Assembly: GCF_031877795.1 (NCBI RefSeq)
Contig: NC_133946.1
Coordinates: 9,275,144-9,339,143, forward strand
Length of the DNA: 64,000 nt
Source: Strix aluco
Lineage: Eukaryota > Chordata > Aves > Strigiformes > Strigidae
Reading direction: 5' to 3'
Shown here: positions 9,601 to 20,668 of the stretch, one piece after another
Layout of the letters: each line of letters opens with the position of its first letter
Numbering within the stretch: position 1 is the first letter of the stretch
Position numbers and translations under genes: made by a program
Notes under the pieces: model-generated
What the model was told of the DNA's origin: nothing
The model's database searches: none
The model's input: only the letters and a program-made list of their open reading frames with translations

Positions 9601-11640
9601 CATACAAAATGCCAGGTTTATTTGCTTTCTAGTCCCAGCCTCTTTCTTCTTCCCATACCATCATTTCTTCCATATTCCAGGGATTTTTAAATCTTTCAAA
9701 ATACTGACAGGATGCTGTGGTTTTAAATTTAATGTATTTTTCTTGGTCCTATTTCTAACAAGTTATTGTTGATTAGCTCATAGATTTTCTGTAAACCATA
9801 GTTAAGGCAGCATTCTCACCTTCTCGCTATATGGCAAAATTTAGCTGCAATCTTTTGCTAATTAATCATCAACAAGAACACCATGTAGCATAACACACTC
9901 TATGGATCCGTGATCAGTGATCAGTATTTTTGTCTCTAAAATTAGTCTGAAAAATGTATGGTTTGGTTTTTTTTTTATGAATCTTAAAAGAAAATAAATT
10001 ATCTGAGCTGTGTAGTTTACTCCATCTTTATGCAGAATTGATACTATTTGTACTAATCAGAGAGTATTGAGATTGAAGACCTTTAATTTTGAGTAAAACT
10101 TGAAGGCTGTGAGAGGCCTTCAGCTGTGTCTTGTTTCTGAGAGGTTAATACAGTGTTATGCTGTAGTAGTGAACTTGCTTTTAGACAGTTCAGTTTACTG
10201 TTTGACTGTTTGGTATGAATTACTCTTGGTGCCGAGATTTCTAAATGACGGCACTGATTTACTGCGTCTTGTTTTGCAGATACAAAGATTATCGAGAACC
10301 CCCCTGGTCTGAAAACAAGTATGACATTTCAAAGGATTTCTGGGCTGTCCTAGCAGCAAGATTAGCATTTGTGATAGTTTTCCAGGTAAGTTCTACTGCA
10401 GCCACTTTTTATATGAGAAAGAGTTACTGTATTTCTTCAGTTACCTAAGGCAAGCCACCTTTGGAAATAAGTTATTAGGCCAAAGAAAGTATCTTCTCTC
10501 TCAGCAAAGCAAAGCAATTTGCCCATCCTCATTCACCCTCTTCCTCCCACCCACCCATGCCTAGATATACCCAGTGGAAAAATTCATCCTCAGGGATTCC
10601 CTGAACTGGTTTTATGCAGAAGCAACTTAATGACCTTAGGGAGCAGTAAAGCACAAGGCTGATACTAATTAGGTCCCACCAATTTCTCCAGTAGGACATC
10701 AACAAATTCACTGAAACAGCATAAATTTTATCCAAATTCATTTCTAAACCTAGCAAAGAAATTAAATTTCCAAAATTTTCCCAGTTAGAGTTTAACTCAC
10801 ATCTGAGAAAGAAGGCAAAATCGTGTAATTTTTCACTAAATGACATTATTCAATCACAACAGCATTGCTGGTTATTGTTACACAAGTGTTTTAAGTCTGC
10901 CTTATCTAAACAACTCATTTCAAAACTTTTATTCTTTTTTTTTTGACAAACGATGTCTTTTTCTGAGAGATCTCCCTTTCATTGAATCAAGCTTTTTAAA
11001 TCAGAAACATTTCATTGGAATGTATTTCACCAACTTTCATCATTTTACCTTTTGCTATTTGCTTTTGCCTTTCTGATGTGAAGCTGGTAAATGTAAAGCC
11101 ATTTATCAATGACAGCATTTCCTTTTAATTTCTACGTGGCTGTGACAATATTTGTACATAAATCATAAGATCTGGGCCTGCCATTTTTCTCTGCCTCTAG
11201 CATGAACAAGAAGTTGAGGTGAATTTGGCTCAGTATCAGGCTTGTGACATGCTGTTGATCCCAACTCAAATATTGTCCTTTCTTCATTCTTCCTTCCTCA
11301 GTACACCAAAAATGGCCCTTTCCCTACATTCATCCTTTCATTTGACCTTGCTGACATTTTCTCACAACTTCATTTTCAGAACTTGGTCATGTTTATGAGT
11401 GACTTTGTTGACTGGATTATCCCAGACATTCCCAAGGACATTAGTCAGCAGATTCATAAAGAGAAAGTTCTCATGGTGGAGGTCTTCATGAGAGAAGAGC
11501 AAGGGAAGCTGCAAATGCTAGAAACCTGGAAAGACAAGGACAAGAAAAAAGGTGAAAACTGTAACAATCACAGCCCCAGACTCTCCAGGAGCCACAGTGG
11601 GAGCTTGTCCTCCTGCCACTCGTATCCTCTCGATGTATAG
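479..11640 (+). CDS. ANO1: Anoctamin-1 (TMEM16A) calcium-activated chloride channel, 3' half, ten exons
   Basis: Plasma-membrane chloride channel opened by cytosolic calcium. Coding parts: 479-680, 1403-1514, 2145-2202, 2311-2411, 2869-3014, 4453-4605, 6455-6507, 8187-8371, 10280-10385, 11380-11640. All introns are GT-AG and reading phases match at every junction, giving 458 codons plus stop. Using mouse TMEM16A numbering from memory (residue spacing fits exactly), the fragment runs from about V501 to 958, that is, late TM3 to the C-terminus. The calcium ligands N650, E654, E702, E705, E734 and D738 are all present, as are pore residues K588, K603 and R621. ANO1 is chosen over its paralogues because nearly every exon reads like mammalian ANO1, and FADD and PPFIA1 follow, as in human 11q13. 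The 5' half lies outside the window. The gene appears intact. Confidence 0.97.
681..2144 (+). other. ANO1: ANO1 introns flanking the TM5 exon
   Basis: The introns are 681-1402 and 1515-2144 (the exon between them is listed separately). Both are AT-rich with GT-AG ends. I see no repeat or RNA gene in them. Confidence 0.85.
1403..1514 (+). CDS. ANO1: ANO1 exon, TM5 with pore lysines
   Basis: The acceptor is ...TTCCAG at 1397-1402 and the donor GTGAGT starts at 1515. It encodes [17 protein letters not shown], then [20 protein letters not shown]588 (in LLKF) and K603 (in FFKG) are pore residues known to affect anion conduction and gating in TMEM16A. It ends with CG of a split Arg codon. Confidence 0.95.
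2145..2202 (+). CDS. ANO1: ANO1 exon, TM5-TM6 outer loop
   Basis: A 58-base exon with acceptor CCTAG ending at 2144 and donor GTAATT starting at 2203. It completes Arg (CG|A) and encodes [20 protein letters not shown]621 of the outer vestibule is in FRMEE. It ends in phase 0. Confidence 0.94.
2311..2411 (+). CDS. ANO1: ANO1 exon, TM6 with first calcium ligands
   Basis: It is separated from the previous exon by an intron of only 108 bases. The acceptor is CCCTAG (ending at 2310) and the donor GTAAGT starts at 2412. It encodes [20 protein letters not shown] and continues to NNLFEIGI. N650 (AAC 2386-2388) and E654 (GAG 2398-2400) are calcium ligands on TM6. It ends with CC of a split Pro codon. 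Confidence 0.95.
2412..2868 (+). other. ANO1: ANO1 intron
   Basis: A 457-base intron with donor GTAAGT and acceptor CCCCCAG. Open frames on the minus strand here are not supported by any recognisable protein. Confidence 0.85.
2869..3014 (+). CDS. ANO1: ANO1 exon, TM6-TM7 cytosolic linker and calcium ligands E702/E705
   Basis: The acceptor is CCCCCAG ending at 2868 and the donor GTGAGT starts at 3015. The linker is very basic ([20 protein letters not shown]), followed by [16 protein letters not shown]702 is GAA 2999-3001 and E705 is GAA 3008-3010. It ends with one base (A) that joins TC to make Ile. Confidence 0.95.
3015..4452 (+). other. ANO1: ANO1 intron
   Basis: A 1438-base intron. A 145-codon minus-strand open frame overlaps the intron end and the next exon. 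It looks like the antisense shadow of the ANO1 exon. Confidence 0.85.
4453..4605 (+). CDS. ANO1: ANO1 exon, TM7-TM8 with calcium ligands E734/D738
   Basis: The acceptor TTTTCAG ends at 4452 and the donor GTAAGT starts at 4606. It encodes [20 protein letters not shown], then [20 protein letters not shown] and [11 protein letters not shown]734 (GAA 4533-4535) and D738 (GAT 4545-4547) complete the TM8 part of the calcium site. It ends with G of a split Gly codon. Confidence 0.96.
4606..6454 (+). other. ANO1: ANO1 intron
   Basis: A 1849-base intron. The only notable composition is a T/G-rich patch around 5480-5515. No gene or repeat is recognised. Confidence 0.85.
6455..6507 (+). CDS. ANO1: ANO1 exon, TM8 continuation
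   Basis: A 53-base exon encoding (G)[17 protein letters not shown]. The acceptor CCTTAG ends at 6454 and the donor GTAAGT starts at 6508. It restores phase 0. It is too short to stand out as an open frame and is supported by splice sites and near-identity to the family. Confidence 0.93.
6508..8186 (+). other. ANO1: ANO1 intron with small AT-rich direct repeat
   Basis: A 1679-base intron. The 13-mer AAATATAACACAA occurs twice, at 7615-7627 and 7632-7644, in an AT-rich patch. No gene is recognised. Confidence 0.8.
8187..8371 (+). CDS. ANO1: ANO1 exon, TM9 and glycosylated outer loop
   Basis: The acceptor GGCTTAG ends at 8186 and the donor GTACTC starts at 8372. It encodes [20 protein letters not shown], then an outer loop with three N-glycosylation sequons, NGT, NHT and NVS (first Asn codon 8253-8255), and ends near LGYEVQIC. 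Where mammals have a fourth sequon (FQNGT), this copy has FQAGT (GCA 8316-8318). It ends with AG of a split Arg codon. Confidence 0.95.
8372..10279 (+). other. ANO1: ANO1 intron containing the CR1 fragment
   Basis: A 1908-base intron. Its one recognised element is the antisense CR1 fragment near 8744-8865. The rest is AT-rich without a gene. Confidence 0.85.
8744..8865 (-). mobile_element. CR1-type LINE, 3'-end fragment, antisense
   Basis: On the + strand it reads AATCACAGAATCACAGAATC, then a stretch with GTTGGAAAAGCCCTTGAAGA and ATCCAGTCCAACC, ending near AGCGCTGGGTTAACC. This is the familiar reverse complement of an avian CR1 3' end, including two copies of the terminal 8-base repeat. The element therefore points left. 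Only about 120 bases remain, so it is a strongly 5'-truncated copy with no coding capacity. The inner boundary is approximate. Confidence 0.88.
10280..10385 (+). CDS. ANO1: ANO1 exon, loop into TM10
   Basis: The acceptor TTTTGCAG ends at 10279 and the donor GTAAGT starts at 10386. It encodes [20 protein letters not shown] followed by [15 protein letters not shown], the start of TM10. It ends in phase 0. Confidence 0.95.
10386..11379 (+). other. ANO1: ANO1 last intron
   Basis: A 994-base intron between the TM10 exon and the last coding exon. I see no gene or repeat. Confidence 0.85.
11380..11640 (+). CDS. ANO1: ANO1 last coding exon, TM10 end and cytosolic C-terminus
   Basis: The acceptor CATTTTCAG ends at 11379 and the stop TAG is 11638-11640. 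It encodes [20 protein letters not shown], then a charged coiled tail ([20 protein letters not shown]) and a Ser-rich end. The first 60 or so residues match the family closely. The last 30 (after [11 protein letters not shown]) are divergent and end in SYPLDV. Confidence 0.95.
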   Translation, partial: NLVMFMSDFVDWIIPDIPKDISQQIHKEKVLMVEVFMREEQGKLQMLETWKDKDKKKGENCNNHSPRLSRSHSGSLSSCHSYPLDV

Positions 11641-11907
11641 AAGAGGAGGGAGTTGAGTATGTTGGGGCATTCCACTGATACACAAGCCATCACGTAAAGG
11701 GCGGGACTCGATTAATGGACAACCTGGTGCATGTTGAAGGATATGCTGCCATTTTGCTCCCATCTTTGTGAGAAATGCTCTTCTTACAAATATGGAGGAC
11801 CACATTCTATTTCTGATAATATTGTTGTTTTTTCTTTTGCACAAGTAGTAATGCAGGGAATTTTTATATTTCATTGTTAGATAACACTATTGACGTTGGC
11901 GTGCGTT

Positions 11908-11913
11908 AATAAA
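11908..11913 (+). terminator. Candidate proximal poly(A) signal of ANO1
   Basis: AATAAA is 268 bases after the stop, and a second copy is at 11982-11987. Downstream GU-rich sequence is weak. Confidence 0.3.
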
Positions 11914-13425
11914 TGCAGGTACTTAGTACGTCTTGAGAGAGATATTCTCTGAGAATTTGACCTTAGCCTATTAACTAATTAAATAAAGGTAAATTTTAAG
12001 TAATAATAATACTACTAATTTAAAATATTTTTGGAACCCCAGGCTTGAAGGTCCACGGGGTAACTTGGTAAAGTATATACAAAATCAGCTTTAGAGTGTA
12101 CCCTGGTATTCCTTTTGGCAGGAGAGAAACGACGTAAAGCCTACCAGACTGACTTGCTTTCCAAGACAGGGTTTAGCTCTGCTGGAAGACATCTGTGTTT
12201 GAAGCTGCAGGTCTAAAACAAGCTGAGCTTTAGAGTCACACAGGTGCGTGGGGCACTTGTGGCAACCTGCTGTGTACCCGAGGCCTTCACTGGGGCACTG
12301 CTCTCTTCAGAAACATCAGAAAAGTGAGTCTGGAAAAGTTCTTTTTTACCAATGAACGACTGATGTGGATGAAGCTACCTCAGTGTCCCAGGCTGCATCA
12401 GCTGTGTCTGAGCAGTGCCCCAGCGGCTCCTCGCTCATGGCCAGGCAGCGGCAGCACAATTTTGGAGATCCTCCCAGCAGGTAGATGATCACAGAGCATT
12501 TTGTTAAATACCCTGAATTAACAAGCACATGTAGAGCTGCGGTGACTGCCCTGCCTAGTACTTGGACACTCTTGTTGCTGAGGAAATTCCCTTTTTCCCA
12601 TTGTTTTAGCACATCCCTTTCTCAGCCAGGTTTTTCTCTGTAGCCCTCTATCCTCTGCAGGAGAAAGGAGTCTGCACCCATTTTTCACAGCCAGTTGTCC
12701 CTGAAGATTTTCTGCTGTTGAATGGCATTTCCCAGAGGCTGTGCTGGAGGAGTAAATCCAAAACATGTCCCACTTAACTGTCTTCAGTGGAAGTTTTGCC
12801 TGCACTGGGGCTACAGGACCAGACCTTCAGTTAGTTACAGGACTTTTCTTTTGTCTTAAAATACTCTATCTTTTGTACAAGGAGCTTCCTTAGAGCCTAA
12901 AATCCTTACTTATGAAGTCTAGCTAAATCCCATCAGTACAACTCTTTTTAAGCATAGTACATTTTAGTTTTGCTTTGTCAAATGATAAACTGCACTTCCA
13001 AATAATATTGGTGCAATTAACCTCATTTCTTTTATTGCTTTGTCTTGTCCATGGCACTTGCATTACAAATATAAAACTGAAAAATAAAATAAAAATGAAA
13101 GATTTCTTTAAAGTCTAACTACTGTATGGTTTGTTACAAAACCAAACATCAAAAGACTGTTTTAAAGAGAAGTTAGTTATTTCTTTTTTCCTTTTCTTTT
13201 TTCTTTGCCAAACTAATTTAAAGATTAATGCTAGAACTTTAAAAAAATGCCATATTTAGCTTTTGATATATTTATTTGTTTTAAAGTATGTGATAAACTT
13301 GATATTTTTCTGTAGTCTGTCCAAAGAAGGTACCAGAAAAGAAATTATGTGGAAGAAAGAAAATGGTATTAACCAAATATTCTTGAAGCTTATTTAAAAT
13401 ATTGATCCAACCAAAGATTTTTATT

Positions 13426-13431
13426 AATAAA
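13426..13431 (+). terminator. Candidate main poly(A) signal of ANO1
   Basis: AATAAA is followed within 15-50 bases by U/GU-rich sequence (TTTTGTTAACTCTTGTTTC), the usual downstream element. This is the best arrangement in the region. Confidence 0.45.
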
Positions 13432-14081
13432 GGGCTTATATTTTGTTAACTCTTGTTTCTGTTGTATTTTGACTTGCAGGAATGTCACTATTTTTAAAAT
13501 TTGTAATTTATGATAGCTTACTACTGTAGGGCCAAATCCTGCCTGATTTATTCACACAATAAGCATTACGCCTGGTAGTAAGTGTTTACCAGATCAGGCC
13601 CACTGACTGCAATAGAACTGTGAGTGACAATAATTCAAGCAGAATTCTGTCCATACATCTTGTTGACAAAGTGTTCTTCCTCTCATTCCTTGGTAGCCCA
13701 AAAGATCCAGAAGAAAGCCAAAAGTGAACTACCTATTCTGAAGAGAAATCTTAGGGAACGTCCTTGAAGGGAATTTCATCTGTAAATACTTATCCAAAAG
13801 TATTCCCAACTTAATACTGACATTCCTGTAAATGGTAGAACTATATCCTGAACACGTACTTATCAGAATTTTTCATTATTTGCTGAAATCATGAACTAGT
13901 AACAGTTGCTTATACTTTCTTTTGTACAGTAAATTGTTTGAAATGGAATTTTGTATATAAAAACTGTATTACTACTAAAAAAACTATAAAACTCTTTCAT
14001 GGAATCATTTTTTAAGAAAAGCAAATATATACTAAATCTGTTTTAGTTCGTTTTTTTTTTTTTCTTTGAACACGTATTTGA

Positions 14082-14087
14082 AATAAA
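14082..14087 (+). terminator. Candidate distal poly(A) signal of ANO1
   Basis: AATAAA after a T-tract, with GTTTCTCCTGTGG shortly downstream. It could end a longer 3'UTR form. Confidence 0.35.
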
Positions 14088-17000
14088 CTTAAATATGCAA
14101 GAGTTTCTCCTGTGGGACAGGTTCTGTTCCCAATCCTCCTTGTGCTCTGAGTGTGCAACTATGAGTACTATTAGATTTGAGAAATACAGTAATTAATGTT
14201 ACAGTTTGCCTAGAACTGGATCTGTGATGCCCTTTCCAGTGCTCCTTGTGTACTCAGACAGCAAAGACCATAACTGAGATTTGCTTGCAACTATTGACTA
14301 CTTCATTTATAGACATCTTCCTGACAACATCAAAGGTAAATCTTGTGTTCGAGCTGCTTTAGATACCCACTTTGAGATTAAATGAATCCCACCTAAGATG
14401 CATCTGTCTCCGTGAGCACAAAGGGAGGGAGGTTTGGCTTCTAGCCCTGACATAGACGGCTGCACCACAGGCACTGAATATTGATGGATTTTATCCTGGG
14501 AGCTTTTATTTTCTTCTGACTTTAGTCTTACGTTTTTAGCAGAATGTAAGGTGTGAGAGCTTTCACTAAGACGTTGGAAATGGGCTCATAAAGAGGAAGA
14601 ATGCTATTTGGGTTGCTCATTTAAATTGAAAAACTTATTCATTATTAAGAAAAAAATGAGATGGTAAAAAGTAAAGGAATAAAACTCAGGGATTCCTTCG
14701 ACTGTGTCTTGCTGAATGCAGCTCTGAAGGGAAGTAGCTCAGGAAGCAGAAAGGCTATGCAGTGTATATCACATTTTTATTGCCTTGTGGGACCTGTACA
14801 AGCAAAGCTGGGCTCAGAACTTGACTTGCCATTTCCAATTTTTTCTCCTTCTCCCCTGTTCTGTGAGAAGGCAAAGGACAAGCCTTCATACCAATTCTCC
14901 CTTTCTAACCAGAAACTGCTAATGCTCTAACTAATGAAATTTAGTTAGAAGATGGGAATTCTGTTCCGAGATAATGGATGTGAAAACCAGAAGCAGGTAA
15001 ATCACTGCCTAGTTGGTAACTGGTTTGGTTTTGTCAGATCTTGAAGATATTAGATACGAGCTCATTAGATATAAGGTAATGCCTTCCAGAAAGAGATTTG
15101 CACTGTTGTTATGGTACTTTTCATGAAAGTTTTCTTTCATTTGTGATGCAGGAAACAAGTTTTGGTTTTACCAATAGCAAATTTGAGGCAGGATTGTGCT
15201 AATAAGGATTCGCTGGATTGAGGTGGGAGGGAGAGAAGGTTAATGCAGAGAAGCAGAGATCTGGAAGTGATCAAGAAATAACTGAACATACCTCAATATG
15301 ACTCACAGCTACCATATGGGCCAGGTTTGATGAAAGATAGCAATATTTGTATTTGTATGAATACAGCTGAATTCTGTATTATGACATTATCTCCACAACA
15401 TGCATTCAACCTGTTCCTCCATGCCTCTGCCAAAAAATAAGTACAAAACCCCATTTCTCAGCACTGCTTTGATCAAAGAAAAGAAAAGAAAAAAAAAACC
15501 AAAACCCAAACTCAATGCATTAATGTATTAAACAGGAAAATCATTATGCTGGTTTATTTAGTCCAAGAGCAAATGCAGACAATAGTAGGAAAGATTACAG
15601 CTGGAAGTGGCTGTGTAGATAATTTTTGAACCATTGCTAAAATACGCTGTTTGCTTTTTGCTACCCAAAGGTTGTGGCAAAGACATAACTTCAGTTGGTG
15701 CATCTGAGGAGGAAATCATACCCACCCTATTGTGTGGACACTATGAGTCTGAATCTTCTGGATTTCCATGTCATTGTGTTTCTAAGATACTGTCTTACAA
15801 ATATTTTGCAGTCTTAAATAGCTTAAGGGTGAATAAGTCTCAAGTCAAGGCACAGACACATTTCTATTTTTAAACCCTCAGTGCTCTCTGGTCCTGAGCT
15901 GTTAATGATCTTTTGGGCTGTTGTGATGTCCAATAAGCAACAATAAAACAATTTACTTTTCATCTTGTTACTTCAGGAGTCTGAACTCTCCTGAAGTTTC
16001 ATAGATGACTTGAGCGCATTTATATTTTCCTATGATGTTTTCAGAGTAAACAACTCTTTTTTTCCTTTTGCCACTGAAGAAATAATGTCTTAAAATTTAT
16101 ATGGAGTCCATTCAAACTCTGGTTCAATTCTTTGCACATTTGAGTACTATTTATTCCATGACCAAACATAAATGCCATTTTTAGTACAGCAGAGAAAAAA
16201 CAAATTTCCTTTTTTAACCTCCTTCTTTTTTTAGTCCACCAGGCCTTTCTGAAGAAGAAACTAACTATTAATGTGGCTCCTTTTTAATTTTTAGCTCTTT
16301 CCTTAAGTTTTAATACCATGCATGCCACCTGATTCAAGGCCACCTGAAGCCAAAGAAAATATTTCCTTTGATTTCCTTTGACTGCAGCACACTTTGCATG
16401 AGACTAAACATTGCTTATTGAATAATTGGTTCCACTTAAAATAAAAATTCTTGACACTTACTGTATGGTACTTTTATAACGCAGAGTGTCAGCTAAAGCC
16501 AAAATATATTGATGCATATGAGTTTTGCGAGCAGTAGAGTTAGGCACGCTGTTGTGCAAGTTTCCACAAGGCAAAGGGCTCAAAAAATCAAAAGCATGAC
16601 ACTGTCATGTGAACTTACACAGGTTTGAAGGTTTTGAGGTCATAGATTTCATCTTGGTAAGTACTACCTCTGTGAGAAAATTCATGCCAAAATGGGAAAT
16701 GTATCCATCCCAATGTTCATGAGAAAAAGAATCAAAATACTTAGCAGAGTGCTTGTGCTGAATGAACTTAAAAGCGTAACAAAGTCCATTTTTCAGACCA
16801 AGAGTTAAATGCAGGCAGGTAAACAATCTTTTCTCAGAGTAGAAGAAAAGGTTATTTCATATAGTTTTACTTCCAACTCAAGAGTGGCCACCTTTTCTAG
16901 TTGAAATATAAGAGATAGCGGCTAGGGAAAAGGTGCAAATGGGGAAGGGAGGAAGAAAAAAGGCTTTTGACTGATGTTCTCAAGTTAGCTGGAGATGAGC

Positions 17001-19321
17001 ACAGACGTTGTTTTTCTGGAAAGAGAATCGCTTCCTAAGGCAAGGCCATCTTGTAGGCAAGTTATCAGGTAGCCTTTACCAATGTTTTTGTGGCGATGTG
17101 CAATCATCCTGCCAAGCGGTGCAATACTGCCAGTCTTGTGTTCAGATGAAAGCTGAAAGGCTTTGGCCCTTTGGAAGGAAATGGATGAAAACAGAGTAAG
17201 AAAGAGAAGACCTCTCTGGCATCAGTGAGGGCTTGGTGACTGCCTTCTTCACTGATATACTGAATTGCAAATAATACCATGCTCCTCGGCAATCAAAAAA
17301 AAAAAAGGTTCCGCTAGGAACACACTTATTTTTAATGTTAATCAGAACGATTTATAAACTCTCACACAGCTTCCAACATCGAAGTCAGGTCCCAGTTGGT
17401 ACAAGCCCTTCGGTTCTATAGTGGGTAAGTCTCTCGAGCCCAAAGGCGATGTGCAGGTAAGGGGCTGATCGCCTGTGCTGCCTGCTTTGAACCCAGACGG
17501 CAGCGCTGCATCATCGCTGCATGGTGCTCACAAGCATGGCATTCCCATCTGCCCTGGTAGGAGCATCTAATTAGATGAACAGCTCACATTTCTTAATGTA
17601 TTAATCCTCAAAATACATCTGTAGGTAAAGAAGGTAGGTAATTACAAGTAATTAACCATCAAGTGGGAAAGTAATAAATCTTAGCAGGCTAGACTACTCC
17701 AGGTTTACTGCATGACCTCTCAGGTCAGCAAGAGACAGTGTGCATAACAAAACAGCTCTGGAAGCTGGTGGATTTCAGGCCACACTCCTAGAGTTATTTA
17801 TGTATATTATACTACTCAGACACCATTAGGAGTGGGAGGGAGTTGAGAGCAGGGAAGGAACAGTGAAAGTCCTGAGAGGAAATGAATGTGAATTTCAGCT
17901 ACAACTTCCAGGCTTCAAAGACCAAAAGAAGTAAAACCGAGAGTCAGTTCTAAATTTCTGCTAAACGTTTCCACTTCTGTATTTTTGAATTTTACTTCCG
18001 AAACCAAATTTCTCCACATCTTTACAATGCTTGTCTTTTAGCTCTGACCAAAGAGAGGTGTAAAGCTAAGATGGTAATCATCTCTGTGTCTTCTTGTGGA
18101 TAAGAAATGAGTTAATCACTTCCAGGTTCAGGTACTGGCAAAGACGTAATACAGGCTACTTCTGCTTTTAAAAGTCTCACTCCAAAACTGGCGAATAGCA
18201 GCAAAGCTGTATTTGAGAGACGAGAGAAGGTGAGCTTGAGTCTGATCTTATGTTGCAAGTCATTTAATTTCATTGTATCTCTGAACAAGAGTTTCTCAAG
18301 AAAAACGAAAATGCGGTAGACTAATTTTTTGAGGGTAGGCAGACAAAGCTGTGGTGTGTGTAATTTCCTTCTTTTAAAGTATACAGACTGTACAGAAAAT
18401 ACATAATTGCTATATATTGTATTATATGAATCCATTCTTCTCTCAGTAAGTCACGCTCCTTCATAGACTTTTCATCTCTGGGAACAAATGCAACAAGATT
18501 CCATTATGTTTCTGTATGAAAACAAACTCCAAATTGTGGCTTAAGACTAACTTGTATCTGGTTTTGACTACAATGCTGTGCACTAGCTCAAATTAAAGCA
18601 TTTCTTTAGAGAGCAGAAAATAATACTTTCCCCTCCCCAAGAATCAAGGGAGGGGGATGATGAAACCAGATATGCTTTCTTATTTATTATATCTAAATCC
18701 CTATGAGTAACTAACCTAGTCATATCCTGTGTCACTTAATGGTTGCATAAAACTATTCACGTTTTAAAAGGAAATGAGCGCTCCGGATAATAACTGTACT
18801 GTGTTTGAGCAGACAAGGCACTCCCGCTCTAATCGGATTTGAAAAAAAACTTACACCTTCCAATTCAACGACGGTGAGATAATGACTCAGAAAATACTGT
18901 ATTGGCACATTCTTGAAGGGAAGAACAAAAATCCACTGATCTTTCCTCTAATGGGTAATTCTACTGCCAATCAAGATATCTTAGGTAATGCTTATTTTTA
19001 GGAAATGTGTCCCCCCTGCTCTTGGCTTGTCATTATCTCCAGTCACTCTAGTGAGCTCACAACACCCAAGTTTAACTCAGAAACCAAGCAAGTGTGGCCA
19101 GGCTCATTAATTTATATTTATTAAAGCAAAATTTTAGTAACTCTGGGAGACATTTAGAGGCCAAGATATTTTCTGGTCAGTGAAGAGGCCATTCTGCAGG
19201 CTGGATGCAGAGACATGGCTGGGAAAAAGGTTACATTTTTCACACCACTCTCATGACAATGATCAGATCCAAAGCAGGGTCTGTTAATCCAGAATTGATT
19301 AGAGCTGGAATATTCACAGAC

Positions 19322-19340
19322 AAAAAAAAAAAAAAAAAAA
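19322..19340 (+). repeat. Poly(A) tract
   Basis: Nineteen consecutive A. No coding or LINE/SINE body could be recognised directly upstream, so it is called only as a homopolymer. Confidence 0.9.
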
Positions 19341-20640
19341 TATCCCTTCTGCTACTTTTTCAACCGCAATGTTGTGTAGCAGGCAACTGAGTGCTGCTGT
19401 ACTCAGTAAGGAAAAGGGAAAAAACTCTTTTCCTTAGGTCGGAGGATGAAGTCCTGTGGTATAGGACTAATTGCATGCTTGTAAGAAATACTTCTAAGTG
19501 GTGCAAACTAGTGCAAAATTGATCCATTTTCTGCAAAATAATTAAAGTTATCCTAACCTTTTCTATAGGTGCTCAGAATACTGTATTTTCCAATGCAAAG
19601 AAGGAGACCGAAGAAAAACACCTCCATTTATTTTCTATCCAAGAAAATAAATGTTAAATGTGAGTAAGTTTTTACCTTTTCATGTTTTTATTGGGCTTGG
19701 GAACTGGCAATACAGCAGCTCAGGAAAATAAAGAACAAATTTATATACTCTTCAGAAATTAATTACTATTAGCTTTCAAGCCTGGCAATCAGAACCAGTG
19801 GGTTATCTCCCTGGATGAAGAGCAACTTCCAGTTTGTATCTTAACTTTGTTAGCTTCGTTCTCAACCAGTCACAGAGCCCACCACTGCACAATGAGGCAT
19901 GGTCCCAGTATGGGTTTGAGAGTCAATGGGTCGGAGCGAGCATTGGACTCACAAACGACTTTAGCCCAGTGGCTCTTCAGTATTTTGCCTTCAGACCAGC
20001 GCCGGTATCTCTTTGCGGCACTGCAGAAGGCAGGTGTGTGGACATGCCCTGGTGTAAGTTAACATGAAATTTGACGTGTCATTATCATATCCTGCCGTAG
20101 GTTTATCTTCAGGAGGAAATTCCTCAGAATAGCTGCCTCACATGGCGATTCTAAGCTACCCCCCAGAGAGCGGGCGCTTCCAATGCTCTGCGGGTCAGCT
20201 TAGTCTAGTTCCAGTGGGGACTGTACAGGATAGAAATAGAAAGGGCCCAAAAAGAGATCTAATGATAATTCACTACTATTTGGGGAGGGGTTTTATTTCC
20301 TCCCTGGCTTATTTCACAATGACATTCCTGTGCAGACAACCCTAATTTTCTGTTTTCTCTGTTCTTCTGTTTTTCCAAGTGCAAAATCAATGCTGCAGAG
20401 CCTAAGTAATAAATACAGTTTAGAGGAATGAAATGTGCTGGTCTAATATATACACATAGCTTTATTGACATGTGAAATGTTTGTCTGAATGATTTCATAC
20501 TTACATGGTATGATGAAAATTCACTACAAAAATAGGTAAAAAGTCAAGTCAGAGGTTTTTAGCTGGAGAAAATAAACAAAAGTCTACAATTTACCCTTCC
20601 CCTAAAGTTAAACTAACTTCTTGTGCCAACAATAACACAA

Positions 20641-20668
20641 CAGAACTATATCAACAGAATTATATCAA
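20641..20668 (+). repeat. Two-unit 14-bp tandem repeat
   Basis: CAGAACTATATCAA is followed at once by CAGAATTATATCAA, with one difference. Confidence 0.85.

Larger units (their letters stand above)
11641..13460 (+). other. ANO1: Probable ANO1 3' untranslated region
   Basis: Sequence after the ANO1 stop is AT-rich, lacks a supported reading frame, and contains several AATAAA signals. The end is inferred from the best signal (13426-13431). Use of the earlier signals or of the one at 14082 would shorten or lengthen it. Confidence 0.5.

Noticed and set aside
19322-19340. Poly(A) tract as the tail of a processed pseudogene or retroposon
   Set aside because: No recognisable gene body or target-site duplication is seen upstream. 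It is kept only as a homopolymer.
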